This document shows positions 28,336 through 37,163 of a DNA stretch of 64,000 bases, in pieces. The DNA lies in the NCBI RefSeq assembly GCF_024347635.1, contig NZ_AP025510.1, forward strand, positions 1,612,001 to 1,676,000, read 5' to 3'. The DNA is from Vibrio tasmaniensis. GTDB lineage: Bacteria; Pseudomonadota; Gammaproteobacteria; Enterobacterales; Vibrionaceae. The stretch's first letter is position 1; every line of letters starts with the position of its first letter. Position numbers and translations under genes: made by a program. Below the pieces are notes generated by a model, which saw only the letters and a list, made by a program, of their open reading frames with translations, had not been told where the DNA came from and ran no database searches.

Positions 28336-29176
28336 TAACGACAAAGGCAGCGCGAGTAAATCTCTTGCGCTCAAGGTAACAACACTAGCAATCGTGGGTT
28401 CTATCTCACTGATTGGCCCATACCTTTACCAAGAAGAAGAACGCCGACGTACGACAGAACAGAGCTCTACTTCAGCAGACCAATTTGATGACTTGACTGT
28501 TGCTTCAAGCGCACCAAACTTTGCGGCTATTCAGGATGTAAACGAGAAAAAATACGCGTTTTTCTCGTTCCTACGCCCAAGCATCAAGATTGAAAACAAA
28601 CGTATCACCAAAGAGCGTGCGTTTTTAACCAAGATCTCTGAATCAGGTATTACGAATATTGATTCAGAAGACATATCGTATGCGAAAAGGCTAGGGAAGT
28701 TATACAGCTTGCCAGTGCCATCTTCAGGATTAGATCAAGCTTGGCTTACGGAAATGCTTAGTCGCGTAAACGTACTGCCAGAGGCGCTTGTATTAACACA
28801 GGCTGCCAATGAATCGGCTTGGGGGACATCACGTTTCGCCACCAAAGCAAACAACTATTTCGGACATTGGTGTTACAGCAAAGGTTGTGGCCTTGTTCCG
28901 CTACAACGTAACGAAGGCAGCTCGCATGAAGTTGCAACATTTTCTTCAAGCCAAGAATCCGTACACCGTTACTTCATGAACCTTAATCGTAACCGTGCCT
29001 ATGCAGATTTAAGAGCCATTCGTGCGCAACTGGCAGCAAATGGTAATGATCTGTTAACCAAAGAAACGGCGACCGAATTGACCAATGGCTTGTTAAAATA
29101 TTCTGAGCGAGGTTCAGACTATGTGACTGATTTACAAGCTATGATCCGTCACAACAAGGTATACTGGGAAAAGTAA
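28328..29176 (+). CDS. Bax-like glucosaminidase-domain protein
   Basis: About 283 residues. A single membrane-spanning or signal segment (TTLAIVGSISLIGPYLY) is followed by a linker and a C-terminal glucosaminidase domain. The core LTQAANESAWGTSRFATKANNYFGHWC carries the likely catalytic Glu and matches the Bax/FlgJ type (PF01832). It should cut glycan strands of peptidoglycan from outside the inner membrane. Start ATG 28328 overlaps the stop of the preceding gene; a longer frame from 28250 is only a read-through of that gene's low-complexity tail in another frame. Confidence 0.82.
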   Translation: MRNNDKGSASKSLALKVTTLAIVGSISLIGPYLYQEEERRRTTEQSSTSADQFDDLTVASSAPNFAAIQDVNEKKYAFFSFLRPSIKIENKRITKERAFLTKISESGITNIDSEDISYAKRLGKLYSLPVPSSGLDQAWLTEMLSRVNVLPEALVLTQAANESAWGTSRFATKANNYFGHWCYSKGCGLVPLQRNEGSSHEVATFSSSQESVHRYFMNLNRNRAYADLRAIRAQLAANGNDLLTKETATELTNGLLKYSERGSDYVTDLQAMIRHNKVYWEK

Positions 29177-29235
29177 CTCATTTGGATATCCGTTTGATTG
29201 ACTTCTTTAGTCAATTTGACACCAAGCAATATCGC

Positions 29236-29266
29236 AAAAGAGCAGCTCATTGGCTGCTCTTTCTAT
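29236..29266 (+). terminator. Terminator after the Bax-like gene
   Basis: Ten-base-pair stem AAAGAGCAGC/GCTGCTCTTT followed by CTATTT. Confidence 0.75.
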
Positions 29267-29299
29267 TTATAAACGCTCAACTTCAACAAGATTATAATA

Positions 29300-29950
29300 A
29301 TGAAAAAGACAGCAATCGCTTTATTAGCCACTTTAAGTTTTGGGGTTTCTCTTCCAGCTTCGGCGCAAGAATACATGTTCACGTATTCTAAACTCTATAC
29401 TCAGCTGAAAAACAACACCAAAGAAGGGCACGATGATGTCAAAGTTGCGGTGTTCTTTGTTGACCAACAAGCACAGAAAACCTGTCACATCAGCAAAGCT
29501 TGGATGGAGAAAGAAGAGCACTACGAAGAGCTAAAAGTTTCTCCTGCGAATGAGCTGCTTCTACCTGTAGATCAAAACCTGCGCTCAGCAAATCCTCTTA
29601 TCTTTGTACAAACCCAAGAGCAAGAGTGTGCATATTCGCTTGTTGTAATGACTCAAGAGCCTTTAGCTGGCGATGTTGAAGTTGCACAGCTAGAAAGCCT
29701 GTTACCACAGATGCAGGCAATGCTAGAAGACGTCAGCGGCATGTTCTCTAGCTGGTTCACACCTGATATCCAAGGGTTAACGTTGGAGTTCAATGACAAA
29801 CTTGAAGGCAACATTGCTCTATCTAACGGTAAACAGATCCCAATTAAAGAAGGCCGTGCTAAATTCACCTTAGAAGAGCTGAATGGAAGTGACAGCATCA
29901 CTTTACCAGAGCCAACGGTTCGCGTATTACCGTACATTCCCGCGCAATAA
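29300..29950 (+). CDS. Secreted DUF2987-like protein
   Basis: 216 residues with a clear signal peptide (MKKTAIALLATLSFGVSLPASA). The mature part begins QEYMFTYSKLYTQLKNN, as I recall for the DUF2987 family of vibrios and shewanellas. Two cysteines (KTCHIS and QECAYS) may form a disulfide. Role unknown, periplasmic by prediction. It stands between two terminators and so is probably monocistronic. Confidence 0.65.
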   Translation: MKKTAIALLATLSFGVSLPASAQEYMFTYSKLYTQLKNNTKEGHDDVKVAVFFVDQQAQKTCHISKAWMEKEEHYEELKVSPANELLLPVDQNLRSANPLIFVQTQEQECAYSLVVMTQEPLAGDVEVAQLESLLPQMQAMLEDVSGMFSSWFTPDIQGLTLEFNDKLEGNIALSNGKQIPIKEGRAKFTLEELNGSDSITLPEPTVRVLPYIPAQ

Positions 29951-29992
29951 GTCTAGCTAGAAGCACTCCCTACGCTTTGAGGAAGTAGTTCT

Positions 29993-30030
29993 AAGCAGCC
30001 TGATCTTTTAGAGAAGGCTGCTTTTCTTTG
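29993..30030 (+). terminator. Terminator after the DUF2987-like gene
   Basis: Eight-base-pair stem AAGCAGCC/GGCTGCTT with a 15-nt loop, then TTCTTTG. Confidence 0.65.
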
Positions 30031-30238
30031 TCTACTATGCAAACCTCGAATTTGTTAAGACGCGTTTATCTAACCGTTTAGAGAGCTTAAAGCTCAAAAG
30101 AAGCGGAATCTTTCCAATACTCAGCTTGTTAATCCTGCCGTTACTATTTCAACATCAAATAAAAATCCGTATAATCCACGCCCTAAAACAGTCCCACTAG
30201 CAATCTACAGTCGGTAATACGACGGTGTGAGAGTCGCA

Positions 30239-31132
30239 ATGAACCAAAACGAAAATAAAAAAGAAACACTTGAATTCAACAAGCTTCAGAAACGTCTGAG
30301 ACGAAATGTTGGAAATGCCATCGTTGACTACAACATGATCGAAGAGAATGACGTAGTAATGGCGTGCATTAGTGGCGGTAAAGATTCATTTGCGATGCTA
30401 GATATTTTGCTACGTTTACGTGAAGCTGCACCTATCAAATTCGATGTTGTTGCCGTAAACCTAGACCAAAAACAACCTGGCTTTCCTGAGCACATTCTTC
30501 CTGAGTACTTCGAAACTCTGAACATTCCTTACTACATCGTAGATAAAGACACGTACTCCGTAGTTAAAGAGAAAGTGCCAGAGGGTAAAACAACCTGTGG
30601 TCTATGTTCTCGTCTTCGTCGTGGTACTTTGTACTCGTTTGCAGAGAAAATTGGGGCGACTAAGATTGCTCTTGGCCACCACCTAGACGATATTGTTGAG
30701 ACGATGTTCCTGAACATGTTCCACGGTGCACGCTTGAAAGCAATGCCGCCAAAATTGCGTTCTGATGATGGCCGTAACGTTGTTATTCGTCCACTGACTT
30801 ATTGTCGTGAAACGGACTTAATCCAATACGCAGAGCACCTAGAGTTCCCAATCATTCCTTGTAACCTGTGTGGCTCTCAAGAGAACCTACAGCGCCAGAA
30901 TATTAAAGCGATGTTGATTGATTGGGATAAGAAAACGCCAGGTCGTGTTGAGAAGATCTTCAAGTCAATTCAGAACGTAAGTCCAAGCCAACTGGCTGAC
31001 CGAGAACTGTTTGATTTCGTAAACCTTCCACTAGACCGTAGTGAAGATCGCAAGGCCTACGAATTCGAAGAAGCTGAAATTTCCTCTTCAAATATTGATG
31101 AGTCAATGTTCATCGACGTGACTAACGTATAA
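30239..31132 (+). CDS. ttcA: tRNA 2-thiocytidine(32) synthetase TtcA
   Basis: About 297 residues. The PP-loop ATP site SGGKDS lies near residue 46, and two CxxC motifs (CGLC and CNLC) bind the Fe-S cluster needed for sulfur transfer to C32 of t[19 protein letters not shown] is a strong TtcA signature. The frame opens with GTG at 30227, but ATG at 30239 has GAGAG upstream and gives the usual N-terminus. Length agrees with the E. coli protein. Confidence 0.95.
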   Translation: MNQNENKKETLEFNKLQKRLRRNVGNAIVDYNMIEENDVVMACISGGKDSFAMLDILLRLREAAPIKFDVVAVNLDQKQPGFPEHILPEYFETLNIPYYIVDKDTYSVVKEKVPEGKTTCGLCSRLRRGTLYSFAEKIGATKIALGHHLDDIVETMFLNMFHGARLKAMPPKLRSDDGRNVVIRPLTYCRETDLIQYAEHLEFPIIPCNLCGSQENLQRQNIKAMLIDWDKKTPGRVEKIFKSIQNVSPSQLADRELFDFVNLPLDRSEDRKAYEFEEAEISSSNIDESMFIDVTNV

Positions 31133-31293
31133 TACCAATCGTAGTAAATAACTGTTCATCCTAGCTGGTTAAAACACTCGATAACATCGTTAGAAATTTT
31201 GATTGTAGAATAACTACTTATCGAAAATTTCTGCCTTGTTCTCAAGCATTTTTCCTGCGCTATTTATTATCACTTACTTACTGTGATTGGTAT
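31132..31293. repeat. Dispersed Vibrio palindromic repeat (MITE-like)
   Basis: ATACCAATC at 31132-31140 is inverted as GATTGGTAT at 31285-31293. Between them are imperfectly complementary arms and a central GAAATTTT/AAAATTTC stem, so the whole 162 bp can fold into one long hairpin. I recall such ATACCAATC-ended units from many Vibrio intergenic regions. It begins within the last codons of ttcA. Confidence 0.75.
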
Positions 31294-31343
31294 AACGAGA
31301 TATTCGCGATTCTATATTTGGAATGGCGGAAGCTCTAGATAAA

Positions 31344-31379
31344 TAAAAACGCCTCAAGCAGTGCTTGAGGCGTTTTTTT
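31344..31379. terminator. Bidirectional terminator between ttcA and uspE
   Basis: Fifteen-base-pair stem AAAACGCCTCAAGCA/TGCTTGAGGCGTTTT (31346-31360 with 31362-31376), followed by TTT. It serves convergent ttcA and uspE. Confidence 0.88.
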
Positions 31380-31404
31380 ATGATTTTAAATCAGCTATAA
31401 GGTA

Positions 31405-32355
31405 TTAACCTATAGACAAATTGGGATCAAGTGGACTTACGTAACCCGACGGTTTAAGGGCGAGTACATCACAGTTAATCTTGTCGATTACATGTTCTGC
31501 TGTATTTCCGATAAACACGGCAGACAAGCCCGTACGACCTGTTGTACCAAGAATCACCATAGCAGCATTGTTTTCAGACGCTACACGAGGAATAACATCT
31601 TCTGGCAAGCCTTGCTCAACCACGGTTTGTTCTTCACTCATACCGTGTTTCTGGCGCAACGCTTTCATCGCTGTTAAGTGATGACCACGAACCGCGTCAG
31701 TATAAGAGGTTGGGTCAAACTCTGGCAGCTCGATTGTGATATTAGCAGGTGTCACCGGGTAGGCGTTTACCAATAGCGGCTCAGCATCTAAACGACCTGT
31801 GATCTCAAGTAACCTGTCGACCATCGTGTCATTGAGCTCTAAGTGAGCTTCTGTTTCAGAGCCTACATGAACTGAAGCGTAGATCTTCGCGTGTTCTGGC
31901 CAGAAATCATTTTTAACCAATAGTACTGGGCTAGGGCATTTTCTCAATAGGTGCCAGTCGGTAGGAGTAAAGATGACAGACTCTAAGGTATCGTGCTTAC
32001 GCGTACCTTTGATTAGGATGTCATGCTCGCCACTGTAAACCTCTGCAATGATCGCTTCGTACGGGCGGTTATGCCAAACCACTTGCACGTTAAATTCAAT
32101 GGAATCATCAAGGTAAGGAGCCGCCACTTTATTCATCCAAATTTCACGTTGATGAATTACGCCTTTACGCATTGCGTCTCTTTCATCTACAGAGAGCATA
32201 GATGTCATGTCATACGAGAAATCGTAGATCGATAAAAAGAAAGTGATGTGGCTTGTTGATGTGCTTTTCTTGGCAAGTTGGATAGCACGAACTAGAGCTG
32301 GTTGCTCATCGTGATTAATGTCTGCGACAACTAAAATTTTGTTATAGATACTCAT
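31405..32355 (-). CDS. uspE: Universal stress protein E
   Basis: 316 residues formed by two Usp domains. The second ends with the ATP-binding-like GTTGRTGLSAVFIGNTAEHVI. The N-terminal SIYNKILVVADI and domain spacing agree with UspE of enterobacteria. It is adjacent to fnr on the same strand, the same order as in E. coli. UspE is a cytosolic tandem Usp protein linked to motility, adhesion and stress survival. Confidence 0.93.
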   Translation of the reverse strand: MSIYNKILVVADINHDEQPALVRAIQLAKKSTSTSHITFFLSIYDFSYDMTSMLSVDERDAMRKGVIHQREIWMNKVAAPYLDDSIEFNVQVVWHNRPYEAIIAEVYSGEHDILIKGTRKHDTLESVIFTPTDWHLLRKCPSPVLLVKNDFWPEHAKIYASVHVGSETEAHLELNDTMVDRLLEITGRLDAEPLLVNAYPVTPANITIELPEFDPTSYTDAVRGHHLTAMKALRQKHGMSEEQTVVEQGLPEDVIPRVASENNAAMVILGTTGRTGLSAVFIGNTAEHVIDKINCDVLALKPSGYVSPLDPNLSIG

Positions 32356-32446
32356 AACTAAGCCTACTTTTCAGACCGAACATATAAATAATGTAGCGTA
32401 GTTATGGAGAGAATAAGAGAAATATAAGAGGTTTTAAGAGAGAAAC

Positions 32447-32476
32447 ATGATGTAGCTCATTATTGAACTACATCAT
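32447..32476 (-). other. Inverted repeat between fnr and uspE
   Basis: ATGATGTAG (32447-32455) and CTACATCAT (32468-32476) can form a 9-bp hairpin just after fnr. No U-run follows, so it is not a classic terminator. The overlapping TTGAACTACATCAT resembles an FNR box in 8 of 10 positions and could bear on uspE expression. Confidence 0.45.
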
Positions 32477-32487
32477 TGATATCTAGA

Positions 32488-33234
32488 CTATTCTTTTGAA
32501 ACGCCAGCAAGTTCCATCAACGCATCGTGATCTTCGATAGTGATATATTTGCCTTTAACGCTCAAGATGTCTGCTTTTTGGAAGCGACCTAAAAGACGGC
32601 TAATTGTTTCAACAGTCAAACCAAGGTAGTTACCAATATCGCCACGAGTCATCGTTAGGCGAAACTCACGTGGGCTGAAGCCACGTTGAGAGAAACGAGT
32701 AGAAAGGTTGTAAAGGAATGCAGCAAGACGCTCTTCCGCGTTCTTCTTAGAAAGAAGCAGAATCATTTCTTGGTCACCTTTAATCTCATTACTCATCAGA
32801 CGCATAATTTGCTGACGCAATTTAGGCATTTTTCCTGATAGGTCGTCGAGAATTTCGTATGGAATTTCACATACCATAGAAGTTTCTAACGCTTGTGCGA
32901 AACTAGGGTGCATGTCACCAGTAATCGCATCGAAGCCAACAAGATCGCCCGCTAGATGGAATGCAGTAATCTGCTCATCACCTTGCTCGGTAATAGTGTA
33001 GCTCTTGATCGTTCCAGAGCGAATAGCGTATAGAGATTTAAGCTCGTCACCGGCTTTAAATAACTCTTGGCCTTTTTGAATAGGCTTTTTTCTCTCAATG
33101 ATCTGATCAAGTTGATCGAGTTCAGATTCATTCAAAGTAAACGGAATACAGAGCTGGCTAATACTACAATCCTGGCAATGGATCGCACAACCACCAGACT
33201 GAACACGTTTCGTCACAGGCTTTTCAGAAATCAT
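32488..33234 (-). CDS. fnr: Anaerobic regulator Fnr
   Basis: 248 residues of the CRP/FNR family. The N-terminal [14 protein letters not shown] cysteines and the cysteine in [10 protein letters not shown] are the 4Fe-4S ligands that sense oxygen. The helix-turn-helix [19 protein letters not shown] contains the E..SR contacts with the TTGAT half site. It activates anaerobic respiration genes and, in many bacteria, the neighbouring cbb3 oxidase. An FNR box lies just upstream of its start, at 33251-33264. Confidence 0.97.
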   Translation of the reverse strand: MISEKPVTKRVQSGGCAIHCQDCSISQLCIPFTLNESELDQLDQIIERKKPIQKGQELFKAGDELKSLYAIRSGTIKSYTITEQGDEQITAFHLAGDLVGFDAITGDMHPSFAQALETSMVCEIPYEILDDLSGKMPKLRQQIMRLMSNEIKGDQEMILLLSKKNAEERLAAFLYNLSTRFSQRGFSPREFRLTMTRGDIGNYLGLTVETISRLLGRFQKADILSVKGKYITIEDHDALMELAGVSKE

Positions 33235-33250
33235 AACAATCTTTCACTAT

Positions 33251-33264
33251 TTGATATACGTCAA
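33251..33264 (-). promoter_or_regulatory. FNR box upstream of fnr
   Basis: TTGATATACGTCAA matches TTGAT-N4-ATCAA in 9 of 10 defined positions. It lies 17-30 bp before the fnr start codon, the position expected for negative autoregulation as in E. coli. Confidence 0.75.
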
Positions 33265-33320
33265 TATTTTAGCATTCCTTAACCCCAAAGGGTAGTAAAA
33301 AAACCGGATTAAATATTCTA

Positions 33321-33995
33321 TCATACGGTATAAATAATAAGCTGTAGCGCCATATAACCGGTATAGAAGCCGTAAATAAGGATTAAAATTGCACCAAACT
33401 GACGAAATAAGTCAGCTTGTTGCAGTTTTTTGAGGAAATTTGCACCCATTCCAACCGTGAGCATCGCAGGGAGGGTTCCTAAACCGAAAGCAAGCATGAT
33501 ACCTGCTCCGTTATACCAACTTCCTGATACGGCCGCCCATGTAAGCATAGAATAAACAAGGCCACATGGTAACCACCCCCAAATGAAACCAAATGGTAGA
33601 GCGTGACTAGGATGCTTCAATGGTAGAAATGATTTACCGACAGGAGAGATATAGCGCCATAGTTTTTGCCCGACTTTTTCAAAAAACAACAAACCGAACC
33701 ACCATTTACCAATATACAAACCTAAGACGATCATAAAGCCAGCAGCAAATAATCGCAGCCAACCTAGCAGAGCGTTAAAATCGCTTAGCTGACCTATAGA
33801 AGAAATTGCACCGCCAATCACACCGCCAATCACGGCATAGCTTAGCAAGCGTCCTAGGTTATAAAGCAGGGGAATGACAGGGGAAGGTTTACTGTTTCCA
33901 ATTGAAAGAAGCGACGCAATGCCACCACACATTCCCATGCAGTGACCTGCGCCGATCAACCCAACAACAAAGGCTCCGATCCAATCAGGCGTCAT
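33321..33995 (-). CDS. TauE/SafE or DsbD-like membrane protein of the cco cluster
   Basis: 224 residues, about six transmembrane helices. The N-terminus FVVGLIGAGHCMGMCGG has the Cys/His-rich motif of the DsbD_2 (PF13386) group often annotated as sulfite exporter TauE/SafE. In cbb3 oxidase clusters this gene follows ccoS and is suspected to help copper handling or cytochrome assembly. It overlaps ccoS by 11 bp. Confidence 0.8.
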   Translation of the reverse strand: MTPDWIGAFVVGLIGAGHCMGMCGGIASLLSIGNSKPSPVIPLLYNLGRLLSYAVIGGVIGGAISSIGQLSDFNALLGWLRLFAAGFMIVLGLYIGKWWFGLLFFEKVGQKLWRYISPVGKSFLPLKHPSHALPFGFIWGWLPCGLVYSMLTWAAVSGSWYNGAGIMLAFGLGTLPAMLTVGMGANFLKKLQQADLFRQFGAILILIYGFYTGYMALQLIIYTV

Positions 33996-34221
33996 CGTTC
34001 TTTTTGTCTAAGTTAGTTTGGCTTTCTACGTTAGCTTTCTCGTTCTTAACAGGTTTACTATCAGAATGATGATGAGCATTAGTGTCTTCATCAAACAGAA
34101 TGTTGTGGCCTTGACGCTCAAGGTCTTCAAACTGCTCACTCTTAACTGCCCATAGAAAGATACCGACAGCGATGCACACTAGTACGATTGCAATTGGAAT
34201 AAGTATGTATAAACTTTCCAT
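33985..34221 (-). CDS. ccoS: cbb3 oxidase assembly protein CcoS
   Basis: 78 residues: one N-terminal transmembrane helix (ILIPIAIVLVCIAVGIFLWAV), then the conserved SEQFEDLERQGHNILFD block. CcoS is needed for maturation of the heme-copper cbb3 oxidase. It overlaps ccoI by one base and the TauE-like gene by 11, all in one operon. The tail is rich in histidine and asparagine. Confidence 0.92.
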   Translation of the reverse strand: MESLYILIPIAIVLVCIAVGIFLWAVKSEQFEDLERQGHNILFDEDTNAHHHSDSKPVKNEKANVESQTNLDKKNDDA

Positions 34222-36593
34222 TATTTACCTTGCTCTTTTAAAAGCCTTAACGAGTTAGACACAACAATAATAGAGCTAGCAGACATGCCAACAACGGCAA
34301 TGTATGGAGCAACCAAACCCGCTACGGCCAATGGAAGAATAAGTAAGTTATACCCCAACGACCACGCTAAGTTTTCACGGATTATCTTACGCGTTTTAAG
34401 CGCTAATGTTCGTGATTTAAGTAATCTATCGAGTTTGTCACCCAATAACACCATATCCGCTGAGGCTTTCGCCACGTCGGTACCGCCGCCCATAGCAACC
34501 GAAAGGTGTGCACCTGCAAGAATAGGCGCATCGTTAATACCGTCACCAACCATCATGGTGATGTCACTAGCGTCTCTAGAGTTTAAATAAGCCAGTTTAT
34601 CTTCCGGCTTCGCGTTAGCAACAATATCAGTAATGCCGATCTCTTCAGCAACAGGCTTTGCATTAATCAAAGAATCGCCAGTGAGCAGGGTCGTTTTGAT
34701 TCCCGCTTCTTTAAACTTTTTAATAAACTCGATACTTTCTTTACGAATTGGATCTTCATAAGTGAATGTTGCGATATGTCGACCAGACATCGACAAGTAA
34801 ATACCATTGCTTTCGGACGGCTGGGCTTCACCTAGAATGAACTCACTACTACCAATCGCCACTTCTTGCCCGTTCCACTCGCCAGTAATGCCCGAACCAA
34901 TCACGTTGTTCACCGACTCGACTTCGATATCATCTGAAGTATGAGTTTTGAACGCTTTCGCAATAGGGTGGTTAGCATGCTGCTCTAGGCTCGCTGCTAC
35001 TTTTAGACATGTGTCTTTATCAAGTTCTGCGAAGGTTTCGACTTGGCTGATACGAATATCACCCTCGGTCAATGTACCTGTTTTATCTATGATCAAGTGA
35101 TTCACTTTACACAAGGTTTCAAACACATGGCCTTTGCGCAGCAAGATGCCGAAGTTACCCATACGAGAGGTTGAGCAGGTAATGGCTGTCGGTGTTGCAA
35201 GCGATAGAGCACAAGGGCAGGTCGCCACTAATACTGAAAGCATGATCCAGAAAGCATCTTCTGGTCTAGTTTGATGCCAGTAGAACCAAGTACCAAATGA
35301 GATAATTAAGATAACTGCGACAAAGTATCGAGCCACCACATCAGCAATTTCAGCGATGCGAGGTTTTGATAACTGCGCTTCATCTTGTAGGCGAACGATA
35401 TTGGAAATCACTGAATCCGCTTTAGACGTCATCACTTCCAATTCAAACGATTCATCACCATTCAATGTGCCAGCAAAGACCGTATCGCCTTCGTTTTTGA
35501 CCACATGGATAGATTCGCCAGTCAGCATCGATTCATCAATATGAACTCTACCAGACAGTACTTTGCCATCGGCAGGGATGTGCTCACCGGGTAGAACGCG
35601 AATCTGGTCGCCAACTTTTAAGGTTTTTACTGGAACTTGTTCACCGTCTAATGTTGTTGCCATTGCAGGAACCAGCTTAAGCAGGTTACCACTCGCGGCG
35701 GCTGCTTTACGACGAGCGCGCATTTCAAGAAAACGACCCAGCAATAGGAAGAAGGTGAACATCGAGATAGATTCAAAGAACACTTCGCCTTTTTCGGTCA
35801 CCGTCGCTACCAAACTAGCAACGTAGGCAAACAACAGAGCGATCGACACGGGTACATCCATACCCAATGTTCGCCCTTTGATACTACGCCAAGCGTTAAT
35901 ATAGAAAGGTAATGCAGAGTAGAGCAGAACCGGTGTTGCAAAGATTAAGCTCACCCAACGGAAGTAGCTTTTGAATTCGGGCTCTAGGTTACCAAAGACT
36001 TCAAGATAAAGCGCCACAGCCAGCATCATGACCTGCATGGTTGCTAGCCCAGCTACACCAAGACGATAAAGGTAGTTCTTCATCGAACGATGATAAGCGG
36101 CTTCTTGTTGATCAGCCTCGAATGGTGCAGCTTTGTAGCCCAACCTATGAATCGCGGATAGCAACTCGCTCAGTTTGGCCTGAGTGTTATCCCAACTGAG
36201 CAGAGCACGGTTGGTCGTGGTATTAACACGAATACTCACAACGCCAAGCTTTGAAGAAACTTGCTTCTCAATAAGCCAGGCACAAGCCGCACAAGAGACG
36301 CCTTCTAGTGACAATGTCACTTCGGAGGTGTTTTCAGAGTTTCGAACGAACTCAAGTTGAACATCTTCATTGTCATAATGACTAAGAGCCAGAAGTTGCT
36401 CTGGCACCAAGTCGGCTTTTTCAGCCGGAGCAGTACGGTATTGGTAATAAGAGACCAAACCGCTATCTATGATAGTCTGGGCTACGGTTTCGCAACCCGG
36501 ACAACACATCGGACGAACCGATCCTAAAATTTCTACTTTAAAATCCGTTTCCGCTGGTACATCTTCACCGCAGTGATAACAGGATTCACACAT
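34221..36593 (-). CDS. ccoI: Copper-exporting P-type ATPase CcoI
   Basis: 790 residues. The N-terminus has CESCYHCG and CCPGCE cysteine pairs, then a heavy-metal-associated domain with CAAC. Eight transmembrane helices surround the P-type core: the CPC ion motif in ATCPCALSLATPTA, phosphorylation site DKTGTLTEG, HPIA, and hinge GDGINDAP. CcoI/FixI delivers copper for the cbb3 oxidase active site. It lies between ccoH and ccoS, as expected. Confidence 0.95.
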   Translation of the reverse strand: MCESCYHCGEDVPAETDFKVEILGSVRPMCCPGCETVAQTIIDSGLVSYYQYRTAPAEKADLVPEQLLALSHYDNEDVQLEFVRNSENTSEVTLSLEGVSCAACAWLIEKQVSSKLGVVSIRVNTTTNRALLSWDNTQAKLSELLSAIHRLGYKAAPFEADQQEAAYHRSMKNYLYRLGVAGLATMQVMMLAVALYLEVFGNLEPEFKSYFRWVSLIFATPVLLYSALPFYINAWRSIKGRTLGMDVPVSIALLFAYVASLVATVTEKGEVFFESISMFTFFLLLGRFLEMRARRKAAAASGNLLKLVPAMATTLDGEQVPVKTLKVGDQIRVLPGEHIPADGKVLSGRVHIDESMLTGESIHVVKNEGDTVFAGTLNGDESFELEVMTSKADSVISNIVRLQDEAQLSKPRIAEIADVVARYFVAVILIISFGTWFYWHQTRPEDAFWIMLSVLVATCPCALSLATPTAITCSTSRMGNFGILLRKGHVFETLCKVNHLIIDKTGTLTEGDIRISQVETFAELDKDTCLKVAASLEQHANHPIAKAFKTHTSDDIEVESVNNVIGSGITGEWNGQEVAIGSSEFILGEAQPSESNGIYLSMSGRHIATFTYEDPIRKESIEFIKKFKEAGIKTTLLTGDSLINAKPVAEEIGITDIVANAKPEDKLAYLNSRDASDITMMVGDGINDAPILAGAHLSVAMGGGTDVAKASADMVLLGDKLDRLLKSRTLALKTRKIIRENLAWSLGYNLLILPLAVAGLVAPYIAVVGMSASSIIVVSNSLRLLKEQGK

Positions 36594-36598
36594 AAGCT

Positions 36599-37078
36599 TT
36601 AGTTCGTTAGTTGAGTAGGAGTATCAATAGGGAAGTTCATGCGACCTTGCACTAACCATTCAGAATCATGCGGAGAAAGCTCAATAAACCATGGTCCTTG
36701 CATTTCATGATCCAAAGTCATGGTGTAGTTGCCTTTCGCATCTGCTGTCAGTAGTTGAGTGAAATCGCGGTCAGGCAGCGTTCTGTGAACAAACATTGCG
36801 TTAATCGCAGGGAAATGATCAAGTTTACCTTTCTCAAGAGTAATGATAACGGAGTTACCTTTCTCGTTAACTGAAGCTGAAAGGCCGAGTTCCTTTGCAA
36901 TATTTACTTTTGAAATGTCGACATTAATGCCTTTTCCTTTTTTATAGTAATCCTCAGTCACTAAGTCTACAGAGTTCTGTGTGAACACAATAACCGTCAT
37001 GATGGTCCAAATAACTACTGTCGCTGGCAACGCGATTAAGAACCACGGCCAAAACTGTTTATACCAAGGCTTTACCAT
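36599..37078 (-). CDS. ccoH: cbb3 oxidase assembly protein CcoH/FixH
   Basis: 159 residues. One transmembrane helix near residues 10-33 is followed by the FixH-type block SVDLVTEDYYKKGKGINVDI and a periplasmic domain. FixH-family proteins help insert copper into the oxidase. It is separated from ccoP by 85 bp containing a hairpin, so it may be expressed at a lower level than the structural genes. Confidence 0.9.
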   Translation of the reverse strand: MVKPWYKQFWPWFLIALPATVVIWTIMTVIVFTQNSVDLVTEDYYKKGKGINVDISKVNIAKELGLSASVNEKGNSVIITLEKGKLDHFPAINAMFVHRTLPDRDFTQLLTADAKGNYTMTLDHEMQGPWFIELSPHDSEWLVQGRMNFPIDTPTQLTN

Positions 37079-37129
37079 AAAAAAGATCTCAAAAAAGAAT
37101 AAAAAGAAGGGGTTATAAAATAAAGGAAA

Positions 37130-37153
37130 GACAGCCTCTTAGAAAGAGGCTGT
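37130..37153 (-). terminator. Hairpin after ccoP
   Basis: Ten-base-pair stem ACAGCCTCTT/AAGAGGCTGT with a 3-nt loop, followed on the minus strand by CTTTCC and then TTTATTTTA. It probably reduces read-through from ccoNOQP into ccoH. Confidence 0.65.
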
Positions 37154-37163
37154 TATTGAAATG

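Noticed and set aside
29182-29391. 69-residue frame between the Bax-like and DUF2987-like genes
   Set aside because: It covers a terminator hairpin and the real signal peptide of the next gene in another frame.
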